Source of the DNA: Streptomyces camponoticapitis | GTDB taxonomy: Bacteria; Actinomycetota; Actinomycetes; Streptomycetales; Streptomycetaceae | Direction: 5' to 3' | Assembly (NCBI RefSeq): GCF_014646115.1 | Contig: NZ_BMMV01000030.1 | Location: 30,631-94,630 of the forward strand | DNA: 64,000 nt | In this document: one piece after another, positions 24,141-33,684 of the stretch | How the letters are laid out: every line of letters begins with the position of its first letter | Numbering within the stretch: the stretch's first letter is position 1 | The notes under the pieces: model-generated | Database searches by the model: none | The model's input: only the letters and a program-made list of their open reading frames with translations | What the model was told of the DNA's origin: nothing | Translations under genes and position numbers: made by a program

Positions 24141-27100
24141 TCAGACCCGGCCCAGGGGGCTCACCGGTACCGCCGAGACCGAACGGGCCGCCCGTTCCAG
24201 GGCACTTGCGAGCAGGGCCAGGTCGGTGGGGCCGTTGCCCAGTTCCCGTACCGGCCGACGGGTCGGCGGATCGCCCATGCGCTCCCACTCCAGCGGGACC
24301 ACGGTGGGCCGCAGCGTCGCCGTACGCGGGATCCGGCCGGTCACCCGGCCGCCCTGGAACGGTGTCACCCGGCCGTCCGGATGCCCGAGCCTGCCGCGGC
24401 CCGGCAGCGGATCGTCCGGGCCGGGCGCCGCCGGGGGCGTGTCCAGAACCACGCGTAGCCGGGCCCGGCCCGCCAGCTCCGTCTCCGACGTTCGTTCGGG
24501 GCGGGCGGACGTGGCGACCAGATGGACGCCCAGCCGCTCACCGTCCCGGGCGATCGCCTCCAGGGCCCGTACGACCGAACCGGCCGCCGGGCGGCCCGGA
24601 CTGCCCAGCGCGGGCGCGACCAGGGCGTCGTAGTCGTCGACAAGGAGGATGAGCCGGGGGAGGACCGGGCCGGGGCCGGGCTCGCCGCGCGTACGGGACG
24701 AGGTCTGGCGCAGCCGCAGGGTGCCGCCGTCCGGGGCGACGCCGGTGCCCGTGCTGCCGGTGCTGGTGCCTGCGCCGGTCGGCCGCTGCTCCGGCTCGCC
24801 CGCGACCGGCACACCCGGTGCGCCCCCCGAGGGCGCCCCGGGGCCGGCCGCCTGCTGCTCGGCCCGCTCCCGCCGCGAACCGCGCTGCTCGGCCGGGCTC
24901 GGCGCGCGCTGGCCCACCATCCGCTCGGCGACCTCACGTCTGTTGTGCCACTCGGCGAAGTCCAGCCGCTCCAGCACCTCGGCGCGCCGCTTCAACTCCG
25001 CCCCCAGCGCCTGCGCGAACTCCCGCATCCGGACCGGGTCGGAGGCCACCAGGTGCTCGGTCACATGCGGCAGTTCCGTACAGGCCCCCAGACCCTCGCC
25101 GCGCTCACCGCCCGCGCCGTCCACCAGGAACAGACCGAGCCTGTCCGGCCGCCCGCCCGCGGCCAGCGAGGCCGCGACCGCGCGCAGCAGTTCCGTACGG
25201 CCACTGCCCGGCGGGCCCTCGATCAGCAGATGCGGGCCCTCCTCCACCAGATCCACGGTCACCGGGCCGTGCGGCCCCGTGCCGAGCACCGTGGTGCTCC
25301 CCGCCGCCGACGCCCAGCGGGCCATCAGCGACGCGGGCGTCGCCCGCGCCAGCCCCAACTCGTCCAGCAGCCTGGCCGAGCGCGGCAGCTCCGCGGCCTG
25401 CCGGCTCCGGCCCGAGCCGGCGCCGCTGCCCGCTTCCGTACGGAGGGGGGCCAGCGCCCGGCCGAAACGGTCGGCCCACGCGGCGGACACCGCGTCCACC
25501 GTCGCGAGCGTGCCGTGCCCGGCGGGCTGCCCCACCGCCGTCCGCAGGAGCCGCAGGGCCGTCGCCACATCGCCGCTCAGCATGGCCACCGCCCCGCACT
25601 CGCGGAAGGCCAGCGAGGCCGCGCACGCCGTCTCGTACGTCGCGGCGACCGGGGAGACAGGCGAGGCCGCCGGGGTCTCGGCGAGACAGATCACATGGAC
25701 ACCGGCCACCGAGCCGGCGCCCGCCAGCCGCGCGGTGGTCTCGCGCAGCGCCGACGATCCGGGATCGCCGTCCACGACCAGCAGGGTGGCGCTCCCCTCG
25801 TACCGCCCGGCGGCCTCCGCGATCGACCTGGTGTCGGCCGACGCCCACCCCCTGCCGAGCGGCCCGTCGTCCAGCCTGCGCGTCAACTCGCCCAGCCGGG
25901 CGGTGGCCTGGTCCCGGTCGTACGCCAGGAGCAGCCGGCAGTCCTGGCCGTGGGCCGGCCGCACATGCGGCAGCCAGCCGAGCCAGCCCCACTCCCGTTT
26001 GCGCTGCCCCACAGTTATGGACCGGTCCGCGCTGATCAGCACGATCTCCAGATCGGCGGGGGAGTGCAGCGCGGCGAGCTGTGCCACGGCCGACCTGGCG
26101 AGGCCGGTCAGCCGCTCCCTGGGGCCCGCGAGACCGAGCGAACCGGCCTCGCGCAGGCTCACGGTCACCGGGACCGAGGGCAGCGGGCCGGATCCGTCGT
26201 GCGAGTGGCGCTCCGTCGTACCGAGGCGCAGGACGAGCGATTCGGGGTGGGAGGGGCCGCGCTCCCAGAGCCGGGGGCCGGGGCCCAGGGCCGTCATCAG
26301 TACGGAGGCGGGGTCGGGCCAGGTGTCGTCGAGGGGCGCCGGGCCCCTGCGGGGGGCGGAGCCGGTGGCGGCCGGGACGTCGTCCTCGGGGAAGTCCTCG
26401 TCGCGGGTGCCGGCCAGCCGCCTCGCCCAGGCGCCTATCCCGCCGCGTCGCCTGCCGGGACCCTCCGGCAGCTCCGTGCCGCGGGTGGGCGTGCCCTGGC
26501 GCCGGGAGCCGGGCGTACGGCTGTGTCCCTGCGGGCCGTCGTCGTCGGCCGCGCCGTGAGTCTCGTCACTCTCGGCCCGGTCGTGCGCGGGGCGCCGGCC
26601 GGCGCCGGGCACCGGCACGTACAGGGCGTCGCCGTACCGGGTGTCGGCGTCCGAGCGGGGGGTGCGGGGGTCGGGCACGCGGGGTGTGACGGCGGGGCCG
26701 CCGTGGGCGCCGTACGCGTGGACCGTCCGGCCCCCGGGGCCCGCGCCCGCTCCGTACGACCCGGAGTCCGCGCCGGACCGCGCGCCACCGTGCGTCCCCG
26801 GTCCCGTGCCGGCGCCCGGGTCATCGCCTTCGGCTCCGGTCACGCTTCCGTGCGCGATCCGCAGATGCCCCTCGCCGTCCGGCGTGGCCGCCAGCGTCGG
26901 TGTCCGGCCGCCCGGGATGAGCCGCAGCGCGGACTCGCCCAGCCGCAGCAGGGCGCCCGCCGGGAGCGGCACCGCCGCGGACCCGACCCGTACGCCTTCG
27001 AGCGTCGTGCCGTTCGTGGAACGCAGGTCCGCCACCGAGACATGACCGTCGTCGGCGACCGTCACCGCGCAGTGCAGCCGTGAGACGTCGGGATCGTCGA

Positions 27101-27485
27101 GCGGTACGTCGGCCTCCGCCGAACGGCCGATCCTGACCTGTCCGCCGTGCAGCAGATGCACCCCGCCCGCGTCCGGGCCCGCGACCACATGGAGCTGGGC
27201 CGCGACGTCGTCGGCGGGCGCGTCGTCCTCGCCGGGGGCCTGGAGGGAGAGCACGGCGCCGTCCACCAGCGGCGGTTCGCCCAGGGTGCGGCGCTGTGCG
27301 TCCAGCCGCTCCCGCCCCGCGTACAGCACGACGGGTCCCGAGACGTCGGGGCCGGCTACGGCCGTGGCCAGACCGGAGGCGACGGCCGCGAGCGCCGTCC
27401 CCGCCGGGGCGGTGACGAGCACGTCGCACGCGCGCCCCGTGGGATGGCCGCTGCGCGGCGCGAGGACGGTCAGCCGGATCTGCAT
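24141..27485 (-). CDS. FHA-domain FtsK/EssC-like ATPase
   Basis: 1114 residues. Residues 1-75 look like a ubiquitin-like YukD/EssC N-terminal domain. Residues about 95-175 form an FHA phosphothreonine-binding domain (VRIGRSAEADVPLDDPDVSRLHC, STNGTTLEGV). Residues 190-430 are Gly/Pro/Arg-rich and disordered. The C-terminal half has EssC-like modules: a degenerate one around PADLEIVLISADRS and a second with Walker A GPPGSGRTELLRA and Walker B PRLILLVDDYDAL. The start at the ATG (27483-27485) gives the conserved N-terminus; the frame is open further upstream. The gene diverges from two Ser/Thr kinases, so the FHA domain may read their phosphorylation. Export in an ESX-like system is possible, but no EsxA-like genes are visible nearby. 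Confidence 0.82.
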   Translation of the reverse strand: MQIRLTVLAPRSGHPTGRACDVLVTAPAGTALAAVASGLATAVAGPDVSGPVVLYAGRERLDAQRRTLGEPPLVDGAVLSLQAPGEDDAPADDVAAQLHVVAGPDAGGVHLLHGGQVRIGRSAEADVPLDDPDVSRLHCAVTVADDGHVSVADLRSTNGTTLEGVRVGSAAVPLPAGALLRLGESALRLIPGGRTPTLAATPDGEGHLRIAHGSVTGAEGDDPGAGTGPGTHGGARSGADSGSYGAGAGPGGRTVHAYGAHGGPAVTPRVPDPRTPRSDADTRYGDALYVPVPGAGRRPAHDRAESDETHGAADDDGPQGHSRTPGSRRQGTPTRGTELPEGPGRRRGGIGAWARRLAGTRDEDFPEDDVPAATGSAPRRGPAPLDDTWPDPASVLMTALGPGPRLWERGPSHPESLVLRLGTTERHSHDGSGPLPSVPVTVSLREAGSLGLAGPRERLTGLARSAVAQLAALHSPADLEIVLISADRSITVGQRKREWGWLGWLPHVRPAHGQDCRLLLAYDRDQATARLGELTRRLDDGPLGRGWASADTRSIAEAAGRYEGSATLLVVDGDPGSSALRETTARLAGAGSVAGVHVICLAETPAASPVSPVAATYETACAASLAFRECGAVAMLSGDVATALRLLRTAVGQPAGHGTLATVDAVSAAWADRFGRALAPLRTEAGSGAGSGRSRQAAELPRSARLLDELGLARATPASLMARWASAAGSTTVLGTGPHGPVTVDLVEEGPHLLIEGPPGSGRTELLRAVAASLAAGGRPDRLGLFLVDGAGGERGEGLGACTELPHVTEHLVASDPVRMREFAQALGAELKRRAEVLERLDFAEWHNRREVAERMVGQRAPSPAEQRGSRRERAEQQAAGPGAPSGGAPGVPVAGEPEQRPTGAGTSTGSTGTGVAPDGGTLRLRQTSSRTRGEPGPGPVLPRLILLVDDYDALVAPALGSPGRPAAGSVVRALEAIARDGERLGVHLVATSARPERTSETELAGRARLRVVLDTPPAAPGPDDPLPGRGRLGHPDGRVTPFQGGRVTGRIPRTATLRPTVVPLEWERMGDPPTRRPVRELGNGPTDLALLASALERAARSVSAVPVSPLGRV

Positions 27486-27946
27486 CGCCGTCAGCGGTCC
27501 CTTCTGCGCGGGGTGCCCGGCAGGGGTGCTGCCCTGTGTGAATCCCCCCACCCGGCACCGACACATCGTCCGGTACAGGTCGGCACGGACGGTGAGCGAA
27601 CGACCCCACACACCGAGTGCTGGATGGCATCTTCGCACCTGCCACCGACAACACGCCCACGGACCACGGGTAAGTGATCTTGAATGGTCTGCTGTGGGTG
27701 CAAAAGTGCGTGGTTGGGAGCGCGTTGGGATCATCCGTGGACCCCGCGGGTACACGTGACTGGCAACCATCCGTCGAAGGCGCGCGTCTTCCACTCGAAC
27801 ATGACCGCGACGACACCGCGGCGACCGAGCGTGCGTGCCCGGGACCGCGAGCCCGGCAGGATTCGAAAGACAGGCCCTAAAGTAGGTCGGACACCCGGGT
27901 GGCCCCGGGGCCATGCAAGGACCACCAGCAGCAGGGAGAGCGTGAC
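27486..27946. promoter_or_regulatory. 461-base divergent intergenic region (FHA-ATPase / pkaA)
   Basis: No gene is supported here. The region is less GC-rich than its flanks and must carry promoters for both directions. A CTAAAGTAGG element near 27877-27886 could be a -10 for pkaA. Short open frames crossing it lack ribosome binding sites and look spurious. Confidence 0.4.
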
Positions 27947-29620
27947 GTGCGGCCGGTAGGCAGCAAGTACCTCCTGGAGGAGCCCATCGGGCGCGGCGCC
28001 ACGGGCACCGTCTGGAGAGCCCGTCAGCGGGAGACCGCCGGCGCCGAGGCCGCGGTGGCCGGGCAGCCCGGCGAGACCGTCGCGATCAAGGTCCTCAAGG
28101 AGGAGCTGGCGAACGACGCGGACGTGGTGATGCGCTTCCTGCGCGAGCGCTCCGTCCTGCTCCGCCTGACCCACCCCAACATCGTGCGCACCCGTGACCT
28201 GGTCGTCGAGGGTGACCTCCTCGCCCTCGTCATGGATCTGGTCGAGGGCCCCGACCTGCACCACTACCTGCGGCAGAACGGGCCCTTCAGCCCCGTCGCG
28301 GCCTCGCTGCTCACGGCGCAGATCGCGGACGCGCTGGCCGCCAGCCACACCGACGGCGTCGTACACCGTGACCTGAAGCCCGCCAACGTCCTGCTGAAGG
28401 ACGACGGCGACCAGCTGCACCCGATGCTGACCGACTTCGGCATCGCCCGGCTCGCGGACTCCCCGGGGCTGACCAGGACGCACGAGTTCGTCGGCACGCC
28501 CGCCTATGTCGCGCCGGAGTCGGCCGAAGGCCGTCCGCAGACCTCCGCCGTCGACATCTACGGCGCCGGCATCCTGCTGTACGAGCTGGTCACCGGCCGC
28601 CCGCCGTTCGCGGGCGGAACGGCGCTCGAAGTGCTCCACCGCCACCTCAGCGAGGAGCCGCGCCGCCCGTCGAGCGTTCCCGAACCGCTGTGGACGGTCA
28701 TGGAGCGCTGCCTCCGTAAGGAGCCGGACGAGCGGCCCAGCGCGGTGAATCTCGCCCGCGCCCTGCGCACCGTCGCCTCCGGCATCGGCGTGCACGCGAA
28801 CTCCGCCCAGGTGAACGCGGCGATGGGAGTCGGGGCCCTGCTGGCGCCCGACCCGTCGCCCACCGCCGTCCCCGGTGAGCCGGGAGCCGCCGACCCGACC
28901 CAGGTCCTGCCGAGCGGCGCGGGATCGTACGACCCGGCGGCCGCGACCAGCGTGATGCCGACGAACGCGCCGGGCGCCCCGGCCGGCGCGGCCGACCGGA
29001 CGTCGGTCATGCCCGTCGGCCCCGGTGGCCCGGGCGGCCCCGACGCCGGACCGCGCCCCGAGGACCCGCACCCCTGGCAGAACCAGCTCAGGGCCGCGCG
29101 CGACCGCAACGAACAGACCCAGGTCCAGTATCTGGACCCGAGCCAGGACCCGCTCCGGCGCCGCCCCCAGCGGCCCCAGGGCCAGCAGCCTCCGCCGCCC
29201 CAGCAGCAGCGTCAGCGCCAGCAGCGGTCCCCGCAGCCGTACCCGCCCCAGCAGGCCCACCCGCCGCAGCAGCAGCGGTACGCGCCGCCCCCGCAGCAGC
29301 AACAGCGTTACGCGCCGCCGCAGCAGCCCCCGCCCCAGCCGCCCGCGCCGCGCCAGCCCCGGCAGCGCGGCGCCAACCCGATGCGGATCCCGGGCCTCGG
29401 CTGCCTCAAGGGATGTCTGTTCACGCTGGTCCTGCTCTTCGTCGCCGGCTGGCTCGTCTGGGAACTGACCCCGCTCCAGGACTGGATCGGCGAGGGCCAG
29501 AGCTACTGGAACGCGATCAAGGACACCTTCAACACGGTGTCCGACTGGGTCACGGAGCTCGGCGGTTCGGACGCCGGATCCACCTCGGGAACCACCTCCG
29601 GGTCGACCGGAAGCAACTGA
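27947..29620 (+). CDS. pkaA: membrane Ser/Thr protein kinase PkaA
   Basis: 557 residues. The kinase domain (about 8-275) has the P-loop IGRGATGTVW, VAIKVL with the invariant Lys, HRDLKPANV, DFGIARL and GTPAYVAPES. Residues 290-480 are an Ala/Pro linker, then a striking Pro/Gln-rich tract. A single transmembrane helix near residue 500 (GCLFTLVLLFVAGWLVW) and a short acidic Ser/Thr/Gly tail follow. Length, the PQ-rich region and the order before pkaB and prfB match S. coelicolor PkaA as I know it. The GTG at 27947 has a GGGAG site 9 bases upstream. Probable roles are in morphology and secondary-metabolism signalling; the FHA protein next door is a plausible substrate. Confidence 0.88.
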   Translation: MRPVGSKYLLEEPIGRGATGTVWRARQRETAGAEAAVAGQPGETVAIKVLKEELANDADVVMRFLRERSVLLRLTHPNIVRTRDLVVEGDLLALVMDLVEGPDLHHYLRQNGPFSPVAASLLTAQIADALAASHTDGVVHRDLKPANVLLKDDGDQLHPMLTDFGIARLADSPGLTRTHEFVGTPAYVAPESAEGRPQTSAVDIYGAGILLYELVTGRPPFAGGTALEVLHRHLSEEPRRPSSVPEPLWTVMERCLRKEPDERPSAVNLARALRTVASGIGVHANSAQVNAAMGVGALLAPDPSPTAVPGEPGAADPTQVLPSGAGSYDPAAATSVMPTNAPGAPAGAADRTSVMPVGPGGPGGPDAGPRPEDPHPWQNQLRAARDRNEQTQVQYLDPSQDPLRRRPQRPQGQQPPPPQQQRQRQQRSPQPYPPQQAHPPQQQRYAPPPQQQQRYAPPQQPPPQPPAPRQPRQRGANPMRIPGLGCLKGCLFTLVLLFVAGWLVWELTPLQDWIGEGQSYWNAIKDTFNTVSDWVTELGGSDAGSTSGTTSGSTGSN

Positions 29621-29796
29621 CACCGGCGCCGGTGAGAACTCCCATCGGCACCGGCGCGTTCTGGCGCTTCTGTCGCTTTGTCGATTCCCGCGGGATCAAT
29701 TCCCCCGTAGAAGTGAACGTTGACGCGGTACCGGGCATTCAACACCCCGATACCCGCGTACTTTGATGGGCAAAGCCAGCCGCTGAGGGAGCAGTC

Positions 29797-31047
29797 TTGG
29801 CACGGAATATCGGCAGCCGGTACACCGCCCATCAGATTCTGGGGCGGGGGAGCGCCGGCACGGTGTGGCTCGGTGAGGGACCGGACGGGCCCGTCGCCAT
29901 CAAGCTGTTGCGCGAGGACCTCGCCTCCGACCAGGAGCTGGTCGGGCGCTTCGTCCAGGAGCGCACCGCGCTGCTGGGACTCGACCATCCGCATGTGGTC
30001 GCCGTCCGCGACCTCGTCGTGGACGGCAACGACCTGGCGCTCGTCATGGAGCTGGTGCGCGGCACCGACCTGCGCACCCGCCTCGACCGCGAGCGCCGGC
30101 TCGCCCCCGAGGCGGCGGTCGCCGTCGTCGCCGATGTCGCCGACGGCCTCGCCGCCGCGCACGCCGCCGGGGTCGTCCACCGCGACGTCAAGCCGGAGAA
30201 CATCCTGCTCGACATGGAGGGCCCGATCGGCCCCGGCGGCTCGCACCCCGCGCTGCTCACCGACTTCGGTGTCGCCAAGCTGATCGACACGCCCCGCCGT
30301 ACGAAGGCGACGAAGATCATCGGTACGCCGGACTATCTGGCACCCGAGATCGTGGAGGGCCTGCCGCCGCGCGCCGCCGTCGACATCTACGCGCTCGCGA
30401 CGGTCCTGTACGAGCTCCTCGCCGGCTTCACGCCCTTCGGCGGCGGCCACCCCGGAGCCGTCCTGCGCCGCCATGTCACCGAGACCGTCGTCCCGCTGCC
30501 CGGCATCCCCGACGAACTGTGGCAGCTCCTCGTCCAGTGCCTGGCCAAGGCCCCGGCCTCCCGGCTGCGCGCCTCCGAGCTGGCGGCCCGGCTCCGTGAG
30601 CAGCTTCCCCAGCTCGCCGGCATCCCCTCCCTGGAGGTGGACGAGCCCGACAGCGGGGCCACCGAGGAGGAGCGGTCGTACGGTGACGCCGACGTCCCGC
30701 AGGCGTCGGCGGGCGAGCAGCCGCGCCGCCGGGGCGCCGTCTCACTCGTCCCGGGAGCGGCCCCCGATTCCAACCGGGACACCCACACGAGCATGCGCGT
30801 CCCGGCCCCCGACGAACTGGCGGGCGGCGCGCGCGGTACGGCGAGAGCTCCGCGCGCGGCCGGCCAGCGCAGGCCCGGGTCGGCCCGCCACAAGGCGGAG
30901 GCGGTACGCAAGCGCCGTATAACGCTGGGTGTGACGGCCGTCCTGCTGGTCGCCGTCCTCGGCGTCGGCGGCTGGCTGGCGACGAGCAGCGACGGCGCGG
31001 AGCCCGATCCAGCGGGTACGACGCGGTCGGTGTCCCCGGTTCCGTAG
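29797..31047 (+). CDS. pkaB: membrane Ser/Thr protein kinase PkaB
   Basis: 416 residues. The kinase domain (about 8-270) has LGRGSAGTVWLGE, VAIKLLREDL, HRDVKPENILL, DFGVAKL and GTPDYLAPEIVEG. A Pro/Arg-rich linker precedes one transmembrane helix (ITLGVTAVLLVAVLGVGGWL) and a short extracellular tail. Size and position between pkaA and prfB fit S. coelicolor PkaB (417 residues as I recall). The start is a TTG at 29797, preceded by GAGGGAG; its family N-terminus ARNIGSRY supports it. Unlike PkaA, it lacks the PQ-rich tract. Confidence 0.88.
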   Translation: MARNIGSRYTAHQILGRGSAGTVWLGEGPDGPVAIKLLREDLASDQELVGRFVQERTALLGLDHPHVVAVRDLVVDGNDLALVMELVRGTDLRTRLDRERRLAPEAAVAVVADVADGLAAAHAAGVVHRDVKPENILLDMEGPIGPGGSHPALLTDFGVAKLIDTPRRTKATKIIGTPDYLAPEIVEGLPPRAAVDIYALATVLYELLAGFTPFGGGHPGAVLRRHVTETVVPLPGIPDELWQLLVQCLAKAPASRLRASELAARLREQLPQLAGIPSLEVDEPDSGATEEERSYGDADVPQASAGEQPRRRGAVSLVPGAAPDSNRDTHTSMRVPAPDELAGGARGTARAPRAAGQRRPGSARHKAEAVRKRRITLGVTAVLLVAVLGVGGWLATSSDGAEPDPAGTTRSVSPVP

Positions 31048-31144
31048 GCCCGGGTCCGGCCGGTCGCCGGGCCCGCCGCCCCGTCCGCCGCCGGGCGGCA
31101 ACCGCGGCGGCGGGGTTTCGGCGCTCAGCCGTTAGGCTGGGTGC

Positions 31145-32251
31145 GTGGCAGTCGTCGATGTATCCGAAGAGCTGAAGTCCCTTTCCTCGACCATGGGGTC
31201 GATCGAGGCCGTCCTTGACCTCGACAACATGAGGGCCGAGATCGCCGTCCTGGAGGACCAGGCCGCGGCGCCGTCCCTCTGGGACGATCCGGAGGCGGCG
31301 CAGAAGATCACGAGCAAGCTGTCGCACCTCCAGGCCGAGCTGCGCAAGACCGAGGCGCTCAGGGGCCGGATCGACGACGTCGAGGTGCTCTTCGAACTCG
31401 CCGAGAGCGAGGGCGACGCCGACGCCCGTCACGAGGCCGAGTCCGAACTCGCCTCGGTGAAGAAGGCGCTCGACGAGATGGAGGTCCGCACCCTCCTGTC
31501 CGGCGAGTACGACGAGCGCCAGGCGCTCGTCAACATCCGGGCCGAGGCCGGCGGCGTCGACGCGGCGGACTTCGCCGAGCAGCTCCAGCGCATGTACATC
31601 CGCTGGGCCGAGCGGCACAACTACCCGACCGAGGTCTACGAGACGTCGTACGCGGAGGAGGCCGGCATCAAGTCGACCACCTTCGTCGTGAAGGCGCCGT
31701 ACGCCTACGGCACGCTCTCCGTCGAGCAGGGCACCCACCGGCTGGTCCGTATCTCGCCCTTCGACAACCAGGGGCGCCGCCAGACCTCGTTCGCGGGCGT
31801 CGAGGTGCTGCCCGTCGTCGAGTCCAGCGACCACGTCGAGATCGACGAGACCGAGCTGCGCGTGGACGTCTACCGCGCGTCGGGCCCCGGCGGCCAGGGC
31901 GTCAACACCACGGACTCCGCCGTCCGGATCACGCACATCCCCACCGGCATCGTCGTCTCGTGCCAGAACGAGCGCTCGCAGATCCAGAACAAGGCCAGCG
32001 CCATGAACGTCCTCCAGGCGAAGCTGCTCGAACGCCGCCGCCAGGAGGAGCAGGCGAAGATGGACGCGCTCAAGGGCGACGGCGGTAACTCGTGGGGCAA
32101 CCAGATGCGTTCGTACGTCCTGCACCCCTACCAGATGGTCAAGGACCTCCGTACGGAGTTCGAGGTGGGCAATCCCCAGGGCGTGCTCGACGGCGAGATC
32201 GACGGCTTCCTGGAGGCCGGTATCCGGTGGCGCAAGCAGGCTGAGCGCTAG
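31145..32251 (+). CDS. prfB: peptide chain release factor 2
   Basis: 368 residues, full-length RF2. It reads UGA/UAA stop codons and triggers peptide release. The release loop SGPGGQGVNTTDSAVR carries the GGQ motif, and the stop-reading element SPFDNQGRRQTSF contains SPF. The N-terminal coiled coil is present. There is no in-frame UGA or internal frameshift near codon 25, so the autoregulatory +1 frameshift known in many bacteria is absent. It follows pkaB by about 100 bp. Confidence 0.96.
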   Translation: MAVVDVSEELKSLSSTMGSIEAVLDLDNMRAEIAVLEDQAAAPSLWDDPEAAQKITSKLSHLQAELRKTEALRGRIDDVEVLFELAESEGDADARHEAESELASVKKALDEMEVRTLLSGEYDERQALVNIRAEAGGVDAADFAEQLQRMYIRWAERHNYPTEVYETSYAEEAGIKSTTFVVKAPYAYGTLSVEQGTHRLVRISPFDNQGRRQTSFAGVEVLPVVESSDHVEIDETELRVDVYRASGPGGQGVNTTDSAVRITHIPTGIVVSCQNERSQIQNKASAMNVLQAKLLERRRQEEQAKMDALKGDGGNSWGNQMRSYVLHPYQMVKDLRTEFEVGNPQGVLDGEIDGFLEAGIRWRKQAER

Positions 32252-32327
32252 GCCACTTCGGGCGCCTTTTGCGAAGGTCAGAGCCCAACCGGGGCCCCTT
32301 GTAAGGGACTCGCTTTATCGACAAGGT

Positions 32328-32352
32328 AACTGCCGCCCCCGAGGCGGCAGTT
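32328..32352 (+). terminator. prfB terminator, in a 323-base gap
   Basis: AACTGCCGCC (32328-32337) and GGCGGCAGTT (32343-32352) make a perfect 10-bp stem followed by CCCGTTTA. The rest of 32353-32574 carries the promoter region of the next gene, whose GGGGG Shine-Dalgarno lies about 10 bp before its ATG. I see no other gene. Confidence 0.75.
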
Positions 32353-32574
32353 CCCGTTTATGTCACAGTTACCCCGCGCGTGGCGGACAACTGACGTGAA
32401 TCCGGGCATCGCGCGCGCAACGACCTTGACGCCCCTTCGAAAACTCGGAATGGTGACGCGCGGCATGCGTATTTCTGGGGCGCGTGCGCACGGGGGACCT
32501 GCACGCACGGATCTCCGACGGCCGGCCCCGGACCGCTGCACCACTCACGATCAGCTACTGGGGGTAGCAAGCAC

Positions 32575-33396
32575 ATGACCAAGAAGACGCGGATACGCGT
32601 AGCGCGGATAGCCGCCGGCGCCGTGATCGCCGCCGGTGCTTCGCTGACCGCCGCGGGCGCCGCTTCGGCCGTCGGCATCGATGTCAATGTCGGTGGCCTC
32701 AGCGCGAACGCGGATGTCAACGAGGACGGCCTGGACGTCGGCCTGGGCCTCGGCGACACCGAGGGCACCACGGAAGGCGGCACCGAGGGCACCGATGGCG
32801 GGAACACCACCGTCGGCACCACGGAGGGCACCTCCGAGGGCACCAGCGAGGGTACGTCCGAGGGCACCTCGGAGGGCACCAGCGAGGGTACGTCGGAGGG
32901 CACCTCCGAAGGGACCAGCGAGGGTACGTCCGAGGGCACCTCGGAAGGCACCTCCGAAGGGACCAGCGAAGGTACGTCCGAGGGCACCTCGGAAGGCACC
33001 TCCGAAGGTACGTCGGAGGGCACCTCCGAAGGGACCAGCGAGGGTACGTCCGAGGGCACCAGCGAGGGCACCTCCGAGGGGACCTCCGAAGGCACGTCCG
33101 AGGGCACCAGCGACGGCAGCACGTCCGACGGCGCCACCGAGGGCCAGAGCGGCGGCACCGACGAGGGCCAGACCGGTGGCGCCGACGCGGGCGCCAGCGC
33201 GGGCACCACGGGCGGGGCCGACACCGACAACGCCGGCTCCCAGCCGGTCGAGCAGGGCGAGGCCAAGGAGGAGCTGGCGGAGACCGGCGCCGCCGAGACC
33301 ACGTTCCTGATCATCGGTGCCGCGACCATGATCGCCGGCGGCATCGGCTTCCGGATGCTCCCGCGTCTGGTCGGCAGCCGCGCCACGGCCGCCTGA
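32575..33396 (+). CDS. secreted LAETG sortase substrate with TSEG tandem repeats
   Basis: 273 residues. It has a basic N-terminus and hydrophobic signal peptide to about residue 33 (AASA). A short domain with DVNVGGLSANADVNEDG follows, then 23 consecutive Thr-Ser-Glu-Gly units (residues 86-177) and a Gly/Asp/Thr-rich stretch. The end is a sorting signal, LAETG, a hydrophobic helix and a basic tail. LAxTG is the motif used by class E sortases in Streptomyces, so the protein is probably linked to peptidoglycan with the acidic repeat as a flexible stalk. The function of the small N-terminal domain is unknown. Confidence 0.85.
   Translation: MTKKTRIRVARIAAGAVIAAGASLTAAGAASAVGIDVNVGGLSANADVNEDGLDVGLGLGDTEGTTEGGTEGTDGGNTTVGTTEGTSEGTSEGTSEGTSEGTSEGTSEGTSEGTSEGTSEGTSEGTSEGTSEGTSEGTSEGTSEGTSEGTSEGTSEGTSEGTSEGTSEGTSEGTSEGTSDGSTSDGATEGQSGGTDEGQTGGADAGASAGTTGGADTDNAGSQPVEQGEAKEELAETGAAETTFLIIGAATMIAGGIGFRMLPRLVGSRATAA
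32830..33105 (+). repeat. 23 x 12-bp in-frame tandem repeat (TSEG)
   Basis: 276 bp of 12-bp units each encoding Thr-Ser-Glu-Gly. Synonymous codons vary (ACC/ACG, TCC/AGC/TCG, GAG/GAA, GGC/GGT/GGG) and recur in higher-order blocks of 24-60 bp, the mark of unequal crossing-over or slippage. Confidence 0.95.
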
Positions 33397-33430
33397 ACCA
33401 TCACGGCCTGAGGCATCCCGCTACGCACGG

Positions 33431-33466
33431 AAGGGCCCGGACACCGCAATCGGTGTCCGGGCCCTT
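33431..33466 (+). terminator. bidirectional terminator between convergent genes
   Basis: AAGGGCCCGGACACCG (33431-33446) pairs perfectly over 16 bp with 33451-33466; the loop is CAAT. It lies between the LAETG gene and the converging small membrane-protein gene and can serve both. Confidence 0.85.
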
Positions 33467-33486
33467 CCCTGTGCTCCGGAGACGGC

Positions 33487-33684
33487 TCAGGCCGTCTGAT
33501 GCCCCACCGCCACCAGCGCCACCGCCGCTATCAGCACCACCAGCAGGGTCAGCAGCGCCACCGGGCTCAGACCGCCGAGGGGGCCCTCCTGCTCCAGCCG
33601 CTGCCTGTTGGCACGGCAGACGCGGCACCGGCCCTCGCTGACGGGTCCCGCGCAGTTGGCGCACACCAGCCGATCAAAGGTCAT
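33487..33684 (-). CDS. small zinc-ribbon single-pass membrane protein
   Basis: 65 residues. The N-terminal half has two CxxC pairs (CANC and CRVC) spaced like a zinc ribbon. The C-terminal half is one transmembrane helix (SPVALLTLLVVLIAAVALVAVG). The ATG is at 33682-33684. I do not know its function; it is convergent with the LAETG gene and divergent from ftsE. Confidence 0.72.
   Translation of the reverse strand: MTFDRLVCANCAGPVSEGRCRVCRANRQRLEQEGPLGGLSPVALLTLLVVLIAAVALVAVGHQTA

Noticed and set aside
31145..31300. programmed frameshift in prfB
   Set aside because: The reading frame is continuous with no early UGA.
32820..33115. CRISPR-like array from the 12-bp periodicity
   Set aside because: The repeats are contiguous, in frame and encode TSEG; there are no spacers.
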